Of a DNA stretch of 64,000 nucleotides, positions 35,281 to 49,500 are shown in pieces; within the stretch, counting starts at the first letter, position 1; each line of letters starts with the position of its first letter. The notes beneath the pieces are model-generated. The model was given only the letters and a program-made list of their open reading frames with translations. It did not search any database and was not told the origin of the DNA. Source of the stretch: Crotophaga sulcirostris (lineage: Eukaryota > Chordata > Aves > Cuculiformes > Crotophagidae); the NCBI GenBank assembly GCA_013397455.1, contig VYZB01000095.1, positions 1,050,446 to 1,114,445 of the forward strand. The letters are read 5' to 3'. Both the position numbers and the translations under genes were made by a program.

Positions 35281-38200
35281 AGGATTTCTGTTTTCTTGGG
35301 GGGAAGTAGAAGTAACAATGTACTATATTGGTATCATAACTGTAATTATTGTCTCTGGGAGGCTGGCTGTAAATGAAATTCAGGCATTTTCATAACGATT
35401 TGCTGAAATTGAGTGTCATTTATACATTAAAAAGCTGAACACCAATGACAGAGCTTCGGATAGAAGAGGAACAAACTCCTTTGATTGTTGCCACAGCTCC
35501 ATAAAAAAATCTGTATTACAAGAATTTATGTAATTATTTCTTCCAAGTCTAAGGAAAGCTGTCAGAGTTCAGTGACTCCTGTACTTTTGTCTGCTTTGTC
35601 TGTGTAGACCGTAAAGTCTTAGATCAGCCTGTAGCTGCTGCCTTTGTATAGACCACCTGGTGCAGCTGGGGTTTCAAAGGGCTGCTAGCCACTACAGGTG
35701 TAAAATAATGAATTTCTACAATCTAAGCGGAGTCTTAAGATTCTTCTTTTGTCTGTGGCTCAGAGGAGTTTGTGTAATGTATACCTACCAGCAACTTCCT
35801 GAGTATATCCATAGGTATGTAAGGTTTAGATAATGATCTTCTCATGGGTTTTGTGAGAGTACAGGTAATTTCTTCTCATGGGCATAACATAAGCAGAAAG
35901 TTTCTATTCCAGTTTTGTGTTTTACACAAATAACTGTCCAAATTATCTTTGTCAAACCTATGGCATTTCTCTGTTATCAGACTGGTGTTTTCACACATGG
36001 AAAACTGAATTTCTTTTTAATTTAGTATTTCTGTTTTGGGATTGTTGATATATCCCTCTATAGAACTTTCTAGTACTTTCAAAGCTCACTGACAAGAGGA
36101 GGAACCAGAAAAGTCCAAATACTCATGCAGTGTAAACTTGGCACTTATCTTAGCAGACTGGGAGGTACTTACAAACCAGGCCAGGCAGAAGGACAATCAC
36201 CTCTAGAAAACATTGAGTAATGTGCTAAATCCTAAATGTGAGATAGAGTCAAAATAACACTCGCATTCAAAAAGAGAGAATTAGGAGATTCAGCTGGAAC
36301 CAGACATTTTGTAATGCTCTAATATGATATTCTGTATTACTTAAAGCCAGTATTTCTGCTCCAAATATAAATGATATAGCAAATGTGAATAAGGGAAGTG
36401 AAAATCTTTATGTAAAGCCAGCCTACCTAATGAAGGCAGATCATTAGGGAAGGGGTGGAGAAAGATGAGTAAATAATTTGAGTGATGGATTCAGAGTGCC
36501 AGTTGTATTAATTTAGTTAAAATTCTATGAAAGTCAAAATATTATTTTCTTTTTTTTTCCTTAACAGTGAGTGATCTCTCTTTTTCACTGTAGGGTCTGT
36601 TTATGATTAGATGGTCAAGAGAAGACCGCCTTTTGTTGCAAACTATACAAAATGATAGCACCTTTTAATACAAATTAATGAGAAGGACAGAATGAAAGTG
36701 ACATACGTGGTCTGAAACCATGAAGAAAATCAAGGGATTTCTGTGAGTTACATGAATTTTATATATTTTAGCATTGCTATAAAGAAAGTTGCAAAGCAGA
36801 TAATAGTGACAGTTAATGTGCATAGGTCTTAACTCCACTCTCTTAAATAGCCTCAATTACTTCAAACACGCCTGGATATTTAAAATGGAACAGCTTTACA
36901 AAACAGGAGTATATAGAAGATTAAATGTTGCAAACAGCTTGAAATCCACCTGAATTCTTGAAATAACTGATAAAATACATAACTAGAATGATTCTATGCA
37001 GTCTTACCCCCGTGGGATACTTTTGAATGCATTTATTTGAAATATTTTAGAAACAATGCTATTATATTTTCTGTAAGCAGCACAAAAATCACTTAATTCT
37101 TTTCCTACATTCTTTTGAAATTATCCCTGATACGTAAGGAAGTTTTGAATTTTAATAAGATTTTGACTCTAGGCTAAGCCCTTAGAACAGAATGCAAAGG
37201 AAAATAAAGCACAAATTGGAGCACTGTACCCCCATTCCTATCCTGCTGCTAATATCAGTGTTTTACACAATCTCATTAGTTCAAAAAAGCCGTCATGGCT
37301 CTACACACTTCAATTTACAATGTCTACCTTCTGCTCAAGGCTCCATACAGTGCTGCCCTTGCCCAGAGCTACCTTGACCAGCAGCAAGAATGGACCCATG
37401 CTGATTCACTGTGGTGAAAGGGACAACACAAAGGCAACAAAACTCCTTGTGTTTTCTGGCCATGCCACCTAACTACCTTCAAGCTTGGGAGTCTGTATTT
37501 GGGATGCTGAGGGAAGTTCTACAAAGGCACCTGAGCTGAATCACCAGGGAGTCCCAAAGGGTTTAGTCCCACCATATTTGCATATTTAATAATTCCATGA
37601 AATTAACATAGAATTTTAAAGGAAGGAAAGGGAATTAAAAATTGCCTCCAAAAATTATGGAACAAATTAGCTGATCCTCTGAATATCCAGGCATAATTAG
37701 AAACCAATAACTGCTAGAAAACAAATGTCAGCCTCAGCTGGAGGTGTCAGGAGGAAGTCATCAGTGAGTACTTTTTTTCTCTCCCCAGTATAAACAGCAG
37801 ATGAGGTTATCCCTAAAATAAACATAGCCCATCTGCTGTCCTCAAATTTAGCAAAGAGGGAAGGTGAAAACAGGCACAGATCAGCATTGGGTGGTATGGA
37901 AGACACTCAGACTCAGGAAGCTATTAGAAAGAGGTAGAATCAAGAAACTTTGGTATCTAGTGCCTTGTATGGCTTTGTTCCGTCCTGCCACTTTTAGTAA
38001 TGAAATTTTGCTAAAAGCACCATCATAAGCTACTTTCCTCAATGTGTACTAAAAGCTATGGGGAAAAGTCTCAGAGTGAACCTCCTGTAGATACTACAAG
38101 GTCTCCCTGGACCTCAAAGGACTCTTGTCTTTTGGGACCTGCAGCTTCTCTATGTCCTTTAAGGAGGAAGCTCCACTCAACAAAGGAAGTGTTGAAAGTG

Positions 38201-40562
38201 GAAATGGCTCATATTCTGAAATATCCGTGGGCTAAACTAATGGTGAGGAATCATCTGGCTATTGGTGAACAGCCCAACAACTCAAACCCTAACCAAAGAG
38301 GTAGATTTAAGCAAATACAAACTTGGCACAGAGCTGAAGGGTGGTTTTTTTTTTAGTATGGTTAGAAGGAAATAAATATTTAATTATAGACGTACATTTC
38401 TTCATTTAAAATAATTATTTAGAGATAAACTTTATTTTAAAATTACATTTCACAGGGAAAAGTTTTTCACTAGAAAACAACAAAACAAACAATATCCCTC
38501 CAACGTAAATACCTCCCAAAACAAGAGCTGGAGGGAAAAAAAAGATGAGGTATCAAGTTTCAGGAAACTAAATTAATATCCTAAATTTGTGAGACAGTCA
38601 TAGAGCTCTAATGTCTTGGAAAGTTCTACATGACAATCTGTCATTTCTGAATATATACACAAAAAATGCATACTATCATATTTCACATTTATATTAAAGC
38701 AGCATCAGCAGCCTTAATCAAACTTACAGCGCCCTTGTCATGGGTACTGCACAACCATAAGAAACTGTATGCATGTCAAGAATCTCAGTGGGATTATTTA
38801 TGGCTGTGGAGTTTCTTGAGTGGTTTGGCAGATGCTGAATTCACAAGAAACAGACATGTTGCTTACCAGACGGTGAAGATGTATGGGGGCAAAGTCTGTG
38901 GCAGTCTTCTCCAGTGATTATTTTAAATCTAGCATAGATGTTATTCTGAAAAAAAAATTTCAATTCAGTCATCTGAACCATTTAAATGTTACAATTGCCT
39001 AATCATTTTCTAATTGATGTAGACATTTCTGTAAAAACAATGTAAACCTACTGATATTGTCATTCTTAACTTTGGTATGAAGAGTTTCAATTTATAGTGC
39101 TCAGTGCTCTTATTCAGTCTTCTAAGCTTTCATTTGAACTGTGCTGCATGCTTTTCAATGCACCCACTAACGATTTGAAAGGGTTAGAGCAGGGATTTTT
39201 CTTTTTTGAAATTTGTTTCTCATCTGTCAAGGCCTACTGTGGACACCGCTGATGTTATTCAATGAGCTATCCTAACCTGAAGGAAAACTAAGGAAATTTT
39301 TTTTCCAAGACTACAAATACTTCAAAAAGGCTGCTTCTTTTCCTATGATTTCAACAAGATTTGAGGAAAAATAAAAAAAGCATTTTCTCTTACCTCATGA
39401 AAGTATCTATTTTTCTTTCTTTCAAATTTAAGAAACATATCAGACTGCATCAGTGTACTTTGTACTGCTTGAAAGCTTCACAAGCCATGAGCAAGTATGT
39501 ACAGAAACACATTTACAAAAATAATTACATTGTCCTTTTAATTGTTGGAATGAAACTGAGTCACCTTCAGTAATGTCATAGTCCAGATATTGTAAAAAAT
39601 TTATAATAGGAATGAACTGAATTCTATCTATTACATTTTTATCTTGTGTTTGTTAGAATGTTCAGCTTACTTGATTAACTTTTCAAGCACTGGAGTTGTA
39701 TCCTGCACTCACTGACACTAATAGCAACAATTTTAATTACTTTATTTGAAGCACAGTTTTTTATTCATGAGAAATACCATAGTATTTTTCCCATCTGCAA
39801 AAAAAAGGGTTTTGAACTTCCTCTGGAAAATTTGAAAAATGTTTTTCAATTTCTTTTCATTCACTCTTACTTAAAAGTCCATAGAGATTTTTGATTTATT
39901 TAAAATATGGATTAACCTTTTAGAGCTTTGTTTCAATGCTGTTGTTAGTGTTTTGAGATTTAATATCCAAGAACTCTAAACTGTTCAAGTAACCCTTTTC
40001 TTCCCAGGAACCTTAAAGATATCCAGAAGTGAGGCTTGGATTGAACTTTTGTTTACATTCCAGGCTATTTGTACAATTTCTACTCTTTCTAATTTTGCAA
40101 AGCACAAAATTCACCTGTAATGGTTCAAATTGAGGCGTATAATGGAAGATTTTGTTTATACCTGATATCTAATAAAAATCTTACCAGTTCTGAAAGATCT
40201 GCTTCATTTAACTCAGTAATTTTTACTGCTCGGTAATAATGAAAGTTTTAACCCAATCTTCTATCTGAAAAAAAATACTTATGCCTTTCATTTATTGAAT
40301 GCTTANATCATATGTATTTCAAGATTCTGAAATAAATATTTTTTCTCTCTTTACTTAAATGTACAGCTCTGTATTTTTTTCCACAAAGAGGTATGCTTTT
40401 CACTGGGGCACAGTAAGGACAAATCAATGAGACGTGTGCTCAGTGAATCATCAGGGGTTTAAAACTGCCTAAAGATATATTAAGTCAGAGTGAGTTATGT
40501 ATTAAGATATCCATTCTGCTAAATATCTGCCAACATGAATGCTAGATAATGGAAAATTATAG
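35281..40562. other. Unique AT-rich non-coding stretch with one ambiguous base
   Basis: No gene or repeat family is recognised. Position 40306 is an N within 'gcttaNatcat'. Short ORFs such as 37697-37906 (minus) and 38042-38356 (plus) have no domain or reliable splice context. Confidence 0.55.
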
Positions 40563-40645
40563 AGCCAATTCTGCAATCCTTACTTCATATAACAGTATTT
40601 GGGCTAAATTTATGAAGTCCAGTTGGGTTTTGATGTAATTCATTC
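40563..40645. repeat. Possible ancient amniote palindromic repeat
   Basis: The sequence 'gagccaattctgcaatccttacttcatataacagt...gaagtccagttgggttttgatgtaa' resembles the old amniote element reading 'gattctgcaatccttactcacatgagtagt...gaagtcaatgggactactcatgtgagtaagg'. Only the left arm is convincing. Confidence 0.3.
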
Positions 40646-42424
40646 GTGAAATCTCAAACTGTTCTAATAATTATCAATCAAATTAGAAAGTACGGGTACT
40701 TGAGGAAAAAAAAAAGGGAATGTAAGGTTACTATGATGGATTTGAAATATTTATAAAACCTTTTCTTTTTTTTGCCATCATTTTAAGGTCTCTTTGAGAG
40801 GCAATATTACCAAATTCACTTTTGGCAAATAACTGGGGCTGTTATTTGCAAAAAATGTGCTAAATTTCCAATCTTGGAAACACCGTCCTATGAAAAGATC
40901 TTCAGAATGTGCCCTGTGCAGTGTCCACACCTCACCGAAGATGTCTCACATAAGTTGTTAGTATTTTGGATTGTTTTTTTTGTTGTTGTTATGACATATG
41001 CTTTGGGTATGAAAAAGTCTCCAACAGTTAGATACCAAGTTACACTGGAACTCTGAGACTCCTTTATGAGGCTGAATACTTTAGTCTGACACAGTAACTT
41101 CATTTTCCCCTCCAAACACAGAGTTTTCAAAGTTGAACATTGCTGCTTATGCTAATGTATGAAATGAATGTTATATTTGTTATATTAAAAGAATCATAAT
41201 ATTTTTAAAAATTTTGCTTAGCTAAGTATTTTTATGGGTGATTGATGTAATAAAAAAAGATAAATTACTGAACTTCAATTAAAAAAGATGTACTAAAATC
41301 ATGTAGAACTTCAGAAATACATCTATTGAAAAAGTTCTCGGTCTTCATGTTCTGGAAACCAAAAAGACAGCTGTCACATAACTTCACTGCAACAGTGAGG
41401 GAAAAAATAACAATATTCCACAAATCCTGACTCCTTATATGTCATTTGATTTTAATATTAATTTCTGTATAGTGTCATAGGTGCCCATGTATATACACAA
41501 GGAAATCCAGAGTTATATTTGTTTAATCCACTTTTTGTGTAGGTTTCCCACTACAGTTTTTGTACAACAGTTTTAATTTCTCTGCAAATGTAGCAAGATT
41601 TTCCATCCCTTTCTGAAATCTTTTTTGCACTTGTCTTCCTCTGCTTTGTACTCAAGATGAAATAATTTTTTTCTCTAATATGCTCTGAGGGTTTTTTTTC
41701 AGCAAGCTGCAAGAGTAAGCACTATAATTCTTCATTATCATCGGAATTCAAAACCAAGTGCGTTTCCGACAGCTACTCAGTGAACAGTTCTGGCGTGCCG
41801 TGTACAGGGAGGCCCCACACATTTCATTTAACTTAAGGAGTCCAGATTTGACTGCAATTTTTTTTTGTCCTTGAAGGAAAAGACAGCACCATCTGCTCTG
41901 TCTACAAAACTCCTAGTTTAGGAACTCTCAGAGTTCTGAAAATAAGGATAAAAAAAATTAAACTAAGTAGGCACCTGGGGTTATATTCAAGTCTGCGTAA
42001 CAAAGAAGTGTAAGAAACATCCCTTCTCTTAAATACATTTAAAGACTTCAAAATATAGCTATAGTGGGACTTCAATAATGCATAGAGCTTATACTGTTCC
42101 TAAATCAAAGTGAATTTCACTGTTTGCAGGAACTTATGTTTCTCAGCTATTGCATATCAACGTGCAGACAAATTTAGTAAAAACCTTGAATCACAATGAT
42201 ATCTGAGCAAAAGAATGAGATGAATGAACAATAACTTCACCATCAGGCAGGAAAAAATAAAAGGTACCTGGAAGGTGGGTGTTTTGAACCTGAGTACAAC
42301 ACAAGGACTGGTTCCAGCCTCGTGGTGAGTGTATCCTCTAAAAAGAACCACTGGTGACAGCTACAAAAATATAAAAGTTTGCACTTTTGTTTTTTTTAAA
42401 AAAAAAAGCTTATTGCTGTGGAAA
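40646..42424. other. Unique AT-rich non-coding stretch
   Basis: Only chance ORFs are seen. An eight-T/ten-A palindromic run (42390-42407) sits at the right edge, next to the GC-rich block. Confidence 0.55.
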
Positions 42425-43055
42425 GTGCCTTAGGTGCATCAGTTTTCCACTCTGCAGAACCTCCTCCAGCCCAAGGGAGGGCTGTCCTGTGGAGGGGAAA
42501 GCTTCACTAAGGCTGGAAGGCAGAGTACCCACACCAGGGGAGAGGAAGAAAAGGGAATTGTAGGGCAAACATGCAGCTCCTGCAGCCATGAGAGGCTGGG
42601 CAACAGGATGGAGCTGTCCGGTAAAGGCAGCGAGTGGAAACTTTCATTCCCCACCCCACCATTGTTATTGTCTCATTCTGGTTGGTTTTTTACAGTTGCA
42701 ATTTCTGTTTCGCTAAACCCTGGCTCTGGTGTTTAAAAGGATGTTTTGTGGTATAACTCACAGGCAGACTGACCCAGGCCCTCTGGGAGCAGCCCCTGTT
42801 GCTGCCTATGTGGAGTTGTCCCTCAGCCATGGCCGCAGGGTGCTGCCAGGGCACGAGGACAGCACTTTTTCAATTGCAGGCAGGGTGCTGGGGCGAGGGC
42901 AGAACTGCGGCCCTGTCAGTGAGGCTGCTTGGAGCTTCAGCCATGTATTACAGACTCAGGGCCACTGCAGTGGGGCTGGAGCCTGAGGTGCTGCCAGCCC
43001 TGCTCTGTGGCTCCTGGTGTAGCCCACACCAGGCCAGGTCCAGTTCTGCGACAAG
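42425..43055. other. Unexplained GC-rich block abutting CR1
   Basis: About 630 bp of GC-richer sequence with several CpGs ('ctgtccggt', 'ggccgcagg', 'ggggcgagggcagaactgcggccc') begins just after an A-run and ends exactly where recognisable CR1 sequence begins. ORFs overlap in several frames on both strands, so single-frame coding is not supported. I do not recognise the sequence as CR1 ORF2, which would be expected immediately upstream in a longer copy. It may be a different repeat into which CR1 inserted, a divergent CR1 5' part, or transduced sequence. Confidence 0.5.
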
Positions 43056-43506
43056 CAAAGGAATGCCTGGAAAGAGGCCAGTGGAGGCCATGAAGATGAT
43101 GAGGGGACTGGAGTAGCCCTCTTATGATGAGAGGCTGAGAGACCTGGGTCTGCTCATCCTGGAGAAGACTAAGAGAGGATCTTATCAATGTGTATAAATA
43201 TCTGAGGGGTGGGGATCAGGAGGATGGGGTCAGACTTTTTCAGTGATAGCCAGCAAGCAACTGAGCTTTCTGGAGGGCAGAAGTTTCCACCTGAGCCTGA
43301 GGAAAAAGTTCTTTACTGTGAGGGTGACAGAGCACTGGAATAGCCTGCCCAGGGAAGGTGTGCAGTCTGCTTTTCCGGAGATATTAAAACCTGCCTGGAC
43401 TTGTTCCTGTGCAACCTACTTGAGGTGACACTGCTTTAGCAGCGAGGTTGGACTGGATGATCTCCAGAGGGCCCCTCCAACCCCCGCAGCATGCCGTGAT
43501 TCTGTG
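43056..43506 (+). mobile_element. CR1 LINE, 3' fragment with ORF2 tail remnant
   Basis: On the plus strand the element reads 'gaggccatgaagatgatgaggggactggag' (MKMMRGLE), then 'gcctgaggaaaaagttctttactgtgagggtgacagagcactggaatagcctgcccagg' (KKFFTVRVTEHWNSLPR at about 43296-43350), then the 3' UTR 'ttggactggatgatctccagagggcccctccaacc' and the end 'tgattctgtg'. In-frame stops and frame changes break ORF2. The 3' end differs from the ATTCTATGATTCT tails of the other copies, so a different subfamily is likely. It is 5'-truncated and inactive. Confidence 0.92.
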
Positions 43507-46500
43507 GGCCTGGAAAGCGCTGTCAGTGGGGCTCACCTCATGCCAGGAAGGCATTTGATTTTACAGCCTGTTCCCATCTAGCTCCCTGTTTCAACAACTG
43601 TGTCCCATTACTGGAAAACTGACAGAAAGGAGAGGATGAGGCACCATTGGTGTCTGGTGGTGATTCCCACACTCTGCAGGTCTCTCACATGTGGTAGCTG
43701 ATGGAAAGAGGATGTAGTTGGTTCTGGCACTCCTTGGCAGAGCATGTGCTCTGCCCCTCTCTGGATCATCACAGGTAAATGGATAAATTGCTTAAATTGC
43801 TCTGCATGTGTGACGCAAATGTTAACAAACTTTTTGAACATCACAGAATTCAGGCCTTGAAGTTTCAAATAAGGAGAGAGGCTGATGTTAATTTGTATGA
43901 AACAACAAAATTCAAAATAGTGTGCTTTGAGACAGCAGTGGAAGTCTTAATATTTCCTTAAAAAGCAGGAAATTTGCCATGTATTCCTGGACCCAGGCTG
44001 AATAAACTCCGAGATGTTTATTCAGTTAGTCATTGTAGTTGCATATATTAAATTATAATTTCAAGGAAAGTATGGTTGATGTTAAGTCAAACCCAAACAA
44101 ACGTTGAAAGAAATTTTACATAGGGTGCAAAAGAACTGTTGAAGCATTTTCCCAAAATTGGCTTTTGTGCTTGTAACGTGACAAAAGAACTGGTTGGAGG
44201 CAAAATCATTTTTAAAAATAAGCATTTTGAAATAATATTTAAAAGTCAAGATAATTTATAATTTCAAAGAAGACAGAATTTTACATTTAAATAGGATATT
44301 TTAGCTGGATTTTGACATTATTATATTACTTGAAATTATCAAGATCCTTAAAATATTGACAGTTTAAAAAAAAATTCGTCTGTGCACTTTCATTTTTCCT
44401 ATACATGAGTCACACTCGTGAATTTTGTCTTTTGTGCACGGAATTTTGAGTAGCTTTAAAGATATATGATTAATACTGTCTTTCTTTTTTTCTCCGCAGT
44501 GTAAAATACATATTTATATTTTAAAAGAATATTTTCAAAATTTATTCTACATTTTACCCTAGTTTTACTCAAAGTATCTTTTTCTCTGCAGTTGCTCAAT
44601 ATTTTATTTAAAGTAATCTAATAAAGAGCAGAGAGTCAAGATTCTCCTACAGTAAGAATATTAGACTTTAAACAAATGTCTTTATCACCATTTTGCAGTC
44701 AGCATTCAAATAAATGAATGGATATTTCATCCAATGTTAAATTAAAAAAATATTTGTAAGAGTCTTTATAATGAATTTTCCTTCCCAAGTGCTATGAAAA
44801 ATAATTCAGTTTTCAAGAGAGTCTATCCTATCAAGAAAAAGAGTATGAAAAATATTATGCAAATAAATGCATAAATAGGAATCTTCTTTAGTGCTTGCAG
44901 TTCTGATGCTCGTGATTTTAGCCATTGAGGGAAGAAATACAGACTGCCTGTAATCTTGGCTGTCTTCATTATTTTAAATCCTACTATGATAAAGCAATTC
45001 AACAGCAAAACCTACCTCTTCCTCTTAATTTTTTTATCTGAACTACAAATAATTATCATCGTTTTATACGATGCCGTTTGTCCTCAAAATAAAAGGGGTT
45101 GTCAATTGCTACTTCTGCTGTAGGAGGCAGAGGCATTTTGGTCAGGGGGCCTAGGTGGAGGCAAGGGTGCCTGGCACACTCTGAATGCTGTTGAAGCACG
45201 CAATCTCCTGTTGCAAAATCTTAAACCTCCATATTGCTGGGGCCAGAGGACACTTACTGTGCTACCAGGAAGGGAGATCAGGACAGGCTGTGAGAAATGA
45301 CAATGTTATTCCATCTGTGTTATGGACCCAGCTGGGTCTGTGGCTAGCTTTTGAGTCAACCTGTTAATGTCAGCGTCAGTAAGTTTTAGCTGGCTTGCTT
45401 CCTGCCAAAGATAATGATTCTGAATACTTGGCAGCCTCTGTGACTTCATCCTCCTGCTGATGGTTACTTGAGTAGCATATGAGTGGTGTGAAAAAGGAGG
45501 CATATCTGAGAACTTGCAAAAAACAAATGCTCATTGTGCTGCAGATCCATAGTTTCCAGAGATTATCACAAAGATCTAAATGGTGGGTAGAAGGACTCAC
45601 ATGTACGCTCCTTATGTAAGCCTTTCACTTCTGCAGACATGGGGTTACATCTTTTTCCTGCCTAAAACCAATATTACTGACAGATGAAGTCCAATGGACT
45701 TTGATGTTAAAAGCTCTAGGATACAAACTTTTATATTCTCAATTTTCCTCCTCCTTGTCACAGCTTGAAGTGTTTTCTCAGTCATCAGGAGGAGGTGATC
45801 CCACTGGGAACAGTTTCTTCTGAAAGTGTTAATCTGCTGACTGTGACTGTGAATGTGACTTCTCTGAGATGTTATTAAGCATCCATATGTCATTTACCCT
45901 ATTCTTCTCAAAGCTCAATGCACAGTGTCTGACACATGCTGCATTTCTGTGGTGAAAGCTGTTATTTCCAAAATTGTATTTCTGATTATTGTAGAATAAA
46001 AAAGTATCCTATGAATCTTTTTGTGTGTATACTCTTTCATTAAATTATGATCTTAAATATTGCAGGTCTCATATGATTTGTATTTCCTGCATTTCAAGAG
46101 TTACCTAGGCCAAGCATAACCTGTGAGCTGCCTAGACTATCTGGATATTTTAAAGTGTTTAAAACCCACAGCTATTAGTGTTATGTTATTCTGGTTTATA
46201 TATATAGTGATAAGTCTGTATCCTCTGTGCTTTGAGTTTAGGCTTACGTTATTTACCATATTGCTACAAACATAAACATGTAACTTTGACTTGACGTATC
46301 ATCTTATATTAACTTTCATGCCTTTCTTAGGACGTAAGCTTCTGTGATTCTGCATGCTCTTGTGAGAGCTCTTGTGAGTTTTCTCTTAATGGTCCTGTGG
46401 AAGTAGACTGATCATAGTCCCTAATGTCTTCAAAAGGTAGTGAACAAATAACATACAGTTAAAACTCTGACACAGCTACCTTGCCCTAATTCAATTGCTC

Positions 46501-49500
46501 CCTCTCCAAAATTCAGCACCTTGAAAAATTGCCATGAAAGTGTCCTTTCCTTTACAAGGAGCCCTTGTCTCCTTTAATCAAAGAATGTCCCATCATTTGC
46601 TTGTGCTCTTTTTAAGAAAAGTCCTATAGGTCATGATCAATTCATTGTCCCAAGTGAATCACTATAAAACAGGTAAAAGATGCTGTTGTAGTAACAGCTC
46701 CACAAGCCAACTTTGCAAGATGCGTTGTAAGTAGTTTATACAAACTTCCCCTGCTTAACGTGTTCCAGTCCATGCAGAGAAAATGGTAGTTCATCTCAGT
46801 CTTAGGCTTGCTTTTAAAATGCAGCTGGTGTAAGTCTTCACACATACTCAGTAGAAGCTCTGGCCTTATTTCCCATAAATAAGAATCATTGTTCAGATTA
46901 TATCTGTGATCTAGAGCAATTCTTTATTGCCTTTTCTTTGCTTGGCACGTTGCTTTCTGAGTTACTTGATATTCTGCTATCTACAGGCATTACAAAGAAT
47001 GTCTCATGATCTCTCTGACTCTTTTTTTCAGTGGCCTTGAAAATCAGACCTTGTCCCCCCAGAATATTTAAAGCTTGTAGTGTTTTTTTCAAAACTCAAA
47101 ATTCTTAGCTATAAAATCATCTCTGAAATACATTATTCAACTTGAGATGAAGTAGAGGGAATGCCCAGCTCACAGTATGGTAGCAATCTTAAATTAGTCA
47201 CTAAATAGTAACATGTGGCAAGGGCTATAAACAACTACAAGAAACACTTCCAGCACTTTACATATAGAATTAGCCTTACATTTTGTATGCCTGGTGCCAC
47301 TGGAAATACTGGGGTACCCTAGGGGCAATATATATCAGGATGGAGAAGAGATGTTGTGAAATGCTTTCATGTAGCTTGAACATACAAAGTAATAATTATT
47401 TCATTTTATCTGTATGTGAAAATGATTTACTAGCCTATCTTCAGTAAAAACGTTCCTGCCTTTAGTGAACACACTTATCTGTGCTTGAAAACATAATGCT
47501 ATTTGCCTCATAAGCTCACAATGCAGAGAGAACCTGTTACAAATTCAGTCAATGATCCAACAGGAAATTAAACCTTTTAAAAATGGATGAACCAATGGAC
47601 CAAGAGTAATGGAAGAAATGCGCAAAATGGGAAGAGTGAGTCATTAACTTGATTTAAATATGATTTTTTGTTTTTTGGCAATAAGGCACCAAAGTCTGAT
47701 GTGATTTCCCTTTTCAAAAATGCAGCAAGATGAGAATAGAATCAGAACCAAACATTGAAGAGGTATGTGTTATTTTTTAATTATAAAAAGAACAATGCCA
47801 TACTGAGCAGGAGAAAAATATCACAAAATATTTATCTGTGAATCTCAGATTAATACAAAGTCATCCCTTCCTATGACTATCAAGGAGAAAGGGACTTGCT
47901 CTTGTTTTATATTTAACTATATGAAAAGATAAGAAAAGCAGAAGAAAGATTATTTACTCTGAATCTGAGGAATGCAGAGCTGGCCAAAAATACATATTAC
48001 AGCATGATTCCACCTCACAGACCACACCACTGACATCTGATTTACAGAATCTCACTAGCTTCTTGATTTAAGGACAGTGGTGCTCTTATCACAAATAATA
48101 TCACATTGTTGAAAGAAAAAAAATAGTAATTGCTATTTGTAGACAAGATGTCAAGTCCTCAACATTAACACACACAATCCTCCAGGGTAAAACTCTACTT
48201 TGTAGATGTATGGACACTTTCATAGAAATATATCCAAAATTATTTGATGGAAATTGGTACATTGCTGGCAGTCTTGAATCTCAGGATGTGCTATAGTCCT
48301 CTTTGCAGCATTGACTTTCATTGCTGCTATAGCAAAGTGAGTTTAGCCAAGCTGACAATGAGTTAAAGATTATAACAGAAAACATTGAAGGTCTTCTCTT
48401 GTATTCATTACCTTTGCATTGCTAAAAGGTTCAAAACCCAATCAATAACAAAAAGAAAAGTGCTTCCAGATACATAATCCCAGTAATTTTTACAGATTAC
48501 TGCTGGGACATTTGTTTCATGGTAATTAAACTCATCCCCAAGTAGCTAGCATTGATGTTGTTTATGAAATTAGCATTGTGTCATGAAATTTTCAGAGGTG
48601 GTAGGTTTTTTTTAAGGATGTTGAATTTAAGTTGTTATTTTAGACTTTCCTTTTCTTTTTGCATTTGTCTCCTCTGCACTCTGTCATCTCTGCCCACATG
48701 AATATCACCTTTGTGAACTCTTTTTCTCCTCCATCAAAAGTCTTGCCTACTTGCTTTTTTAGGGAGGTAGTCATGGAAGAAAGCAGCTAAACCATCATCT
48801 GTCTGCTTTTGAGGGGAGTGGTCCTTTCTACAGGGGCAGGAAAGCAGAAATATTTTCTTCCAAGCCAGGATCTGTAAGACATGCTGGTGGGGATGAAAGC
48901 GATGAAAGAAAGAGAAGTTGTGGAGCTGTAGTGGTTATTGGAAGCACAGTTAGTGGAAGAAAAGCTGGTTTTGTGTATGTTCTGTATGTATATTTTGAGA
49001 TGTTCTCTTTGGTACTTATTTAGATGATATATTGCGGAAAACACATTTGTATTAGTGTAGCACTTAACATTTTTTCTCACCTATCCAAATTAGTAAGAAT
49101 ATGGTTAGATTAATAACAATAAAAAGCTGTTCTCTACAGGGAGACTTTTTAGCCACCTCTTTGCTACTAATGCTGATAAATTCACTGATAAAGAACAATA
49201 AGAGTAGGGTCATCAGAGTAAAGAGGGAATCAGAGAATCTATTAGTTGCTTGGAAGTTTAATCCCAAGGTCATGTCCTGCTCAGGAGCTTTTACACCATG
49301 GTACCATATTTGGAGCCATATACAAGGCCAGGTCTGTTTGGAACCCATGGTATTGCCAACAGGATTACTCCCTGAATTAGGTACAGCGATGCATTTTCAA
49401 AGCAATAAGCAGAAGGATGCAGACAAATCCTACTAATGATTAACAGGATTTGTGCTTGCACTGTACCTCCTACTCCTACCACCTTGAAATTTTACCCCAT

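Noticed and set aside
39362..39480. Minus-strand open segment next to a GAG|GTAAGA donor (SDMFLKFERKK...)
   Set aside because: There is no convincing acceptor on the minus strand, and the plus strand is open across the same bases.
42251..42324. Open segment ending in a GTG|GTGAGT donor
   Set aside because: The donor is good but the acceptor side lacks a pyrimidine tract, and two frames are open. Treated as coincidence.
42799..43116. 105-codon plus-strand ORF running into CR1
   Set aside because: Its last residues are CR1 ORF2 tail, and the upstream part is open in several frames. It is a fusion by chance across the boundary rather than a gene.
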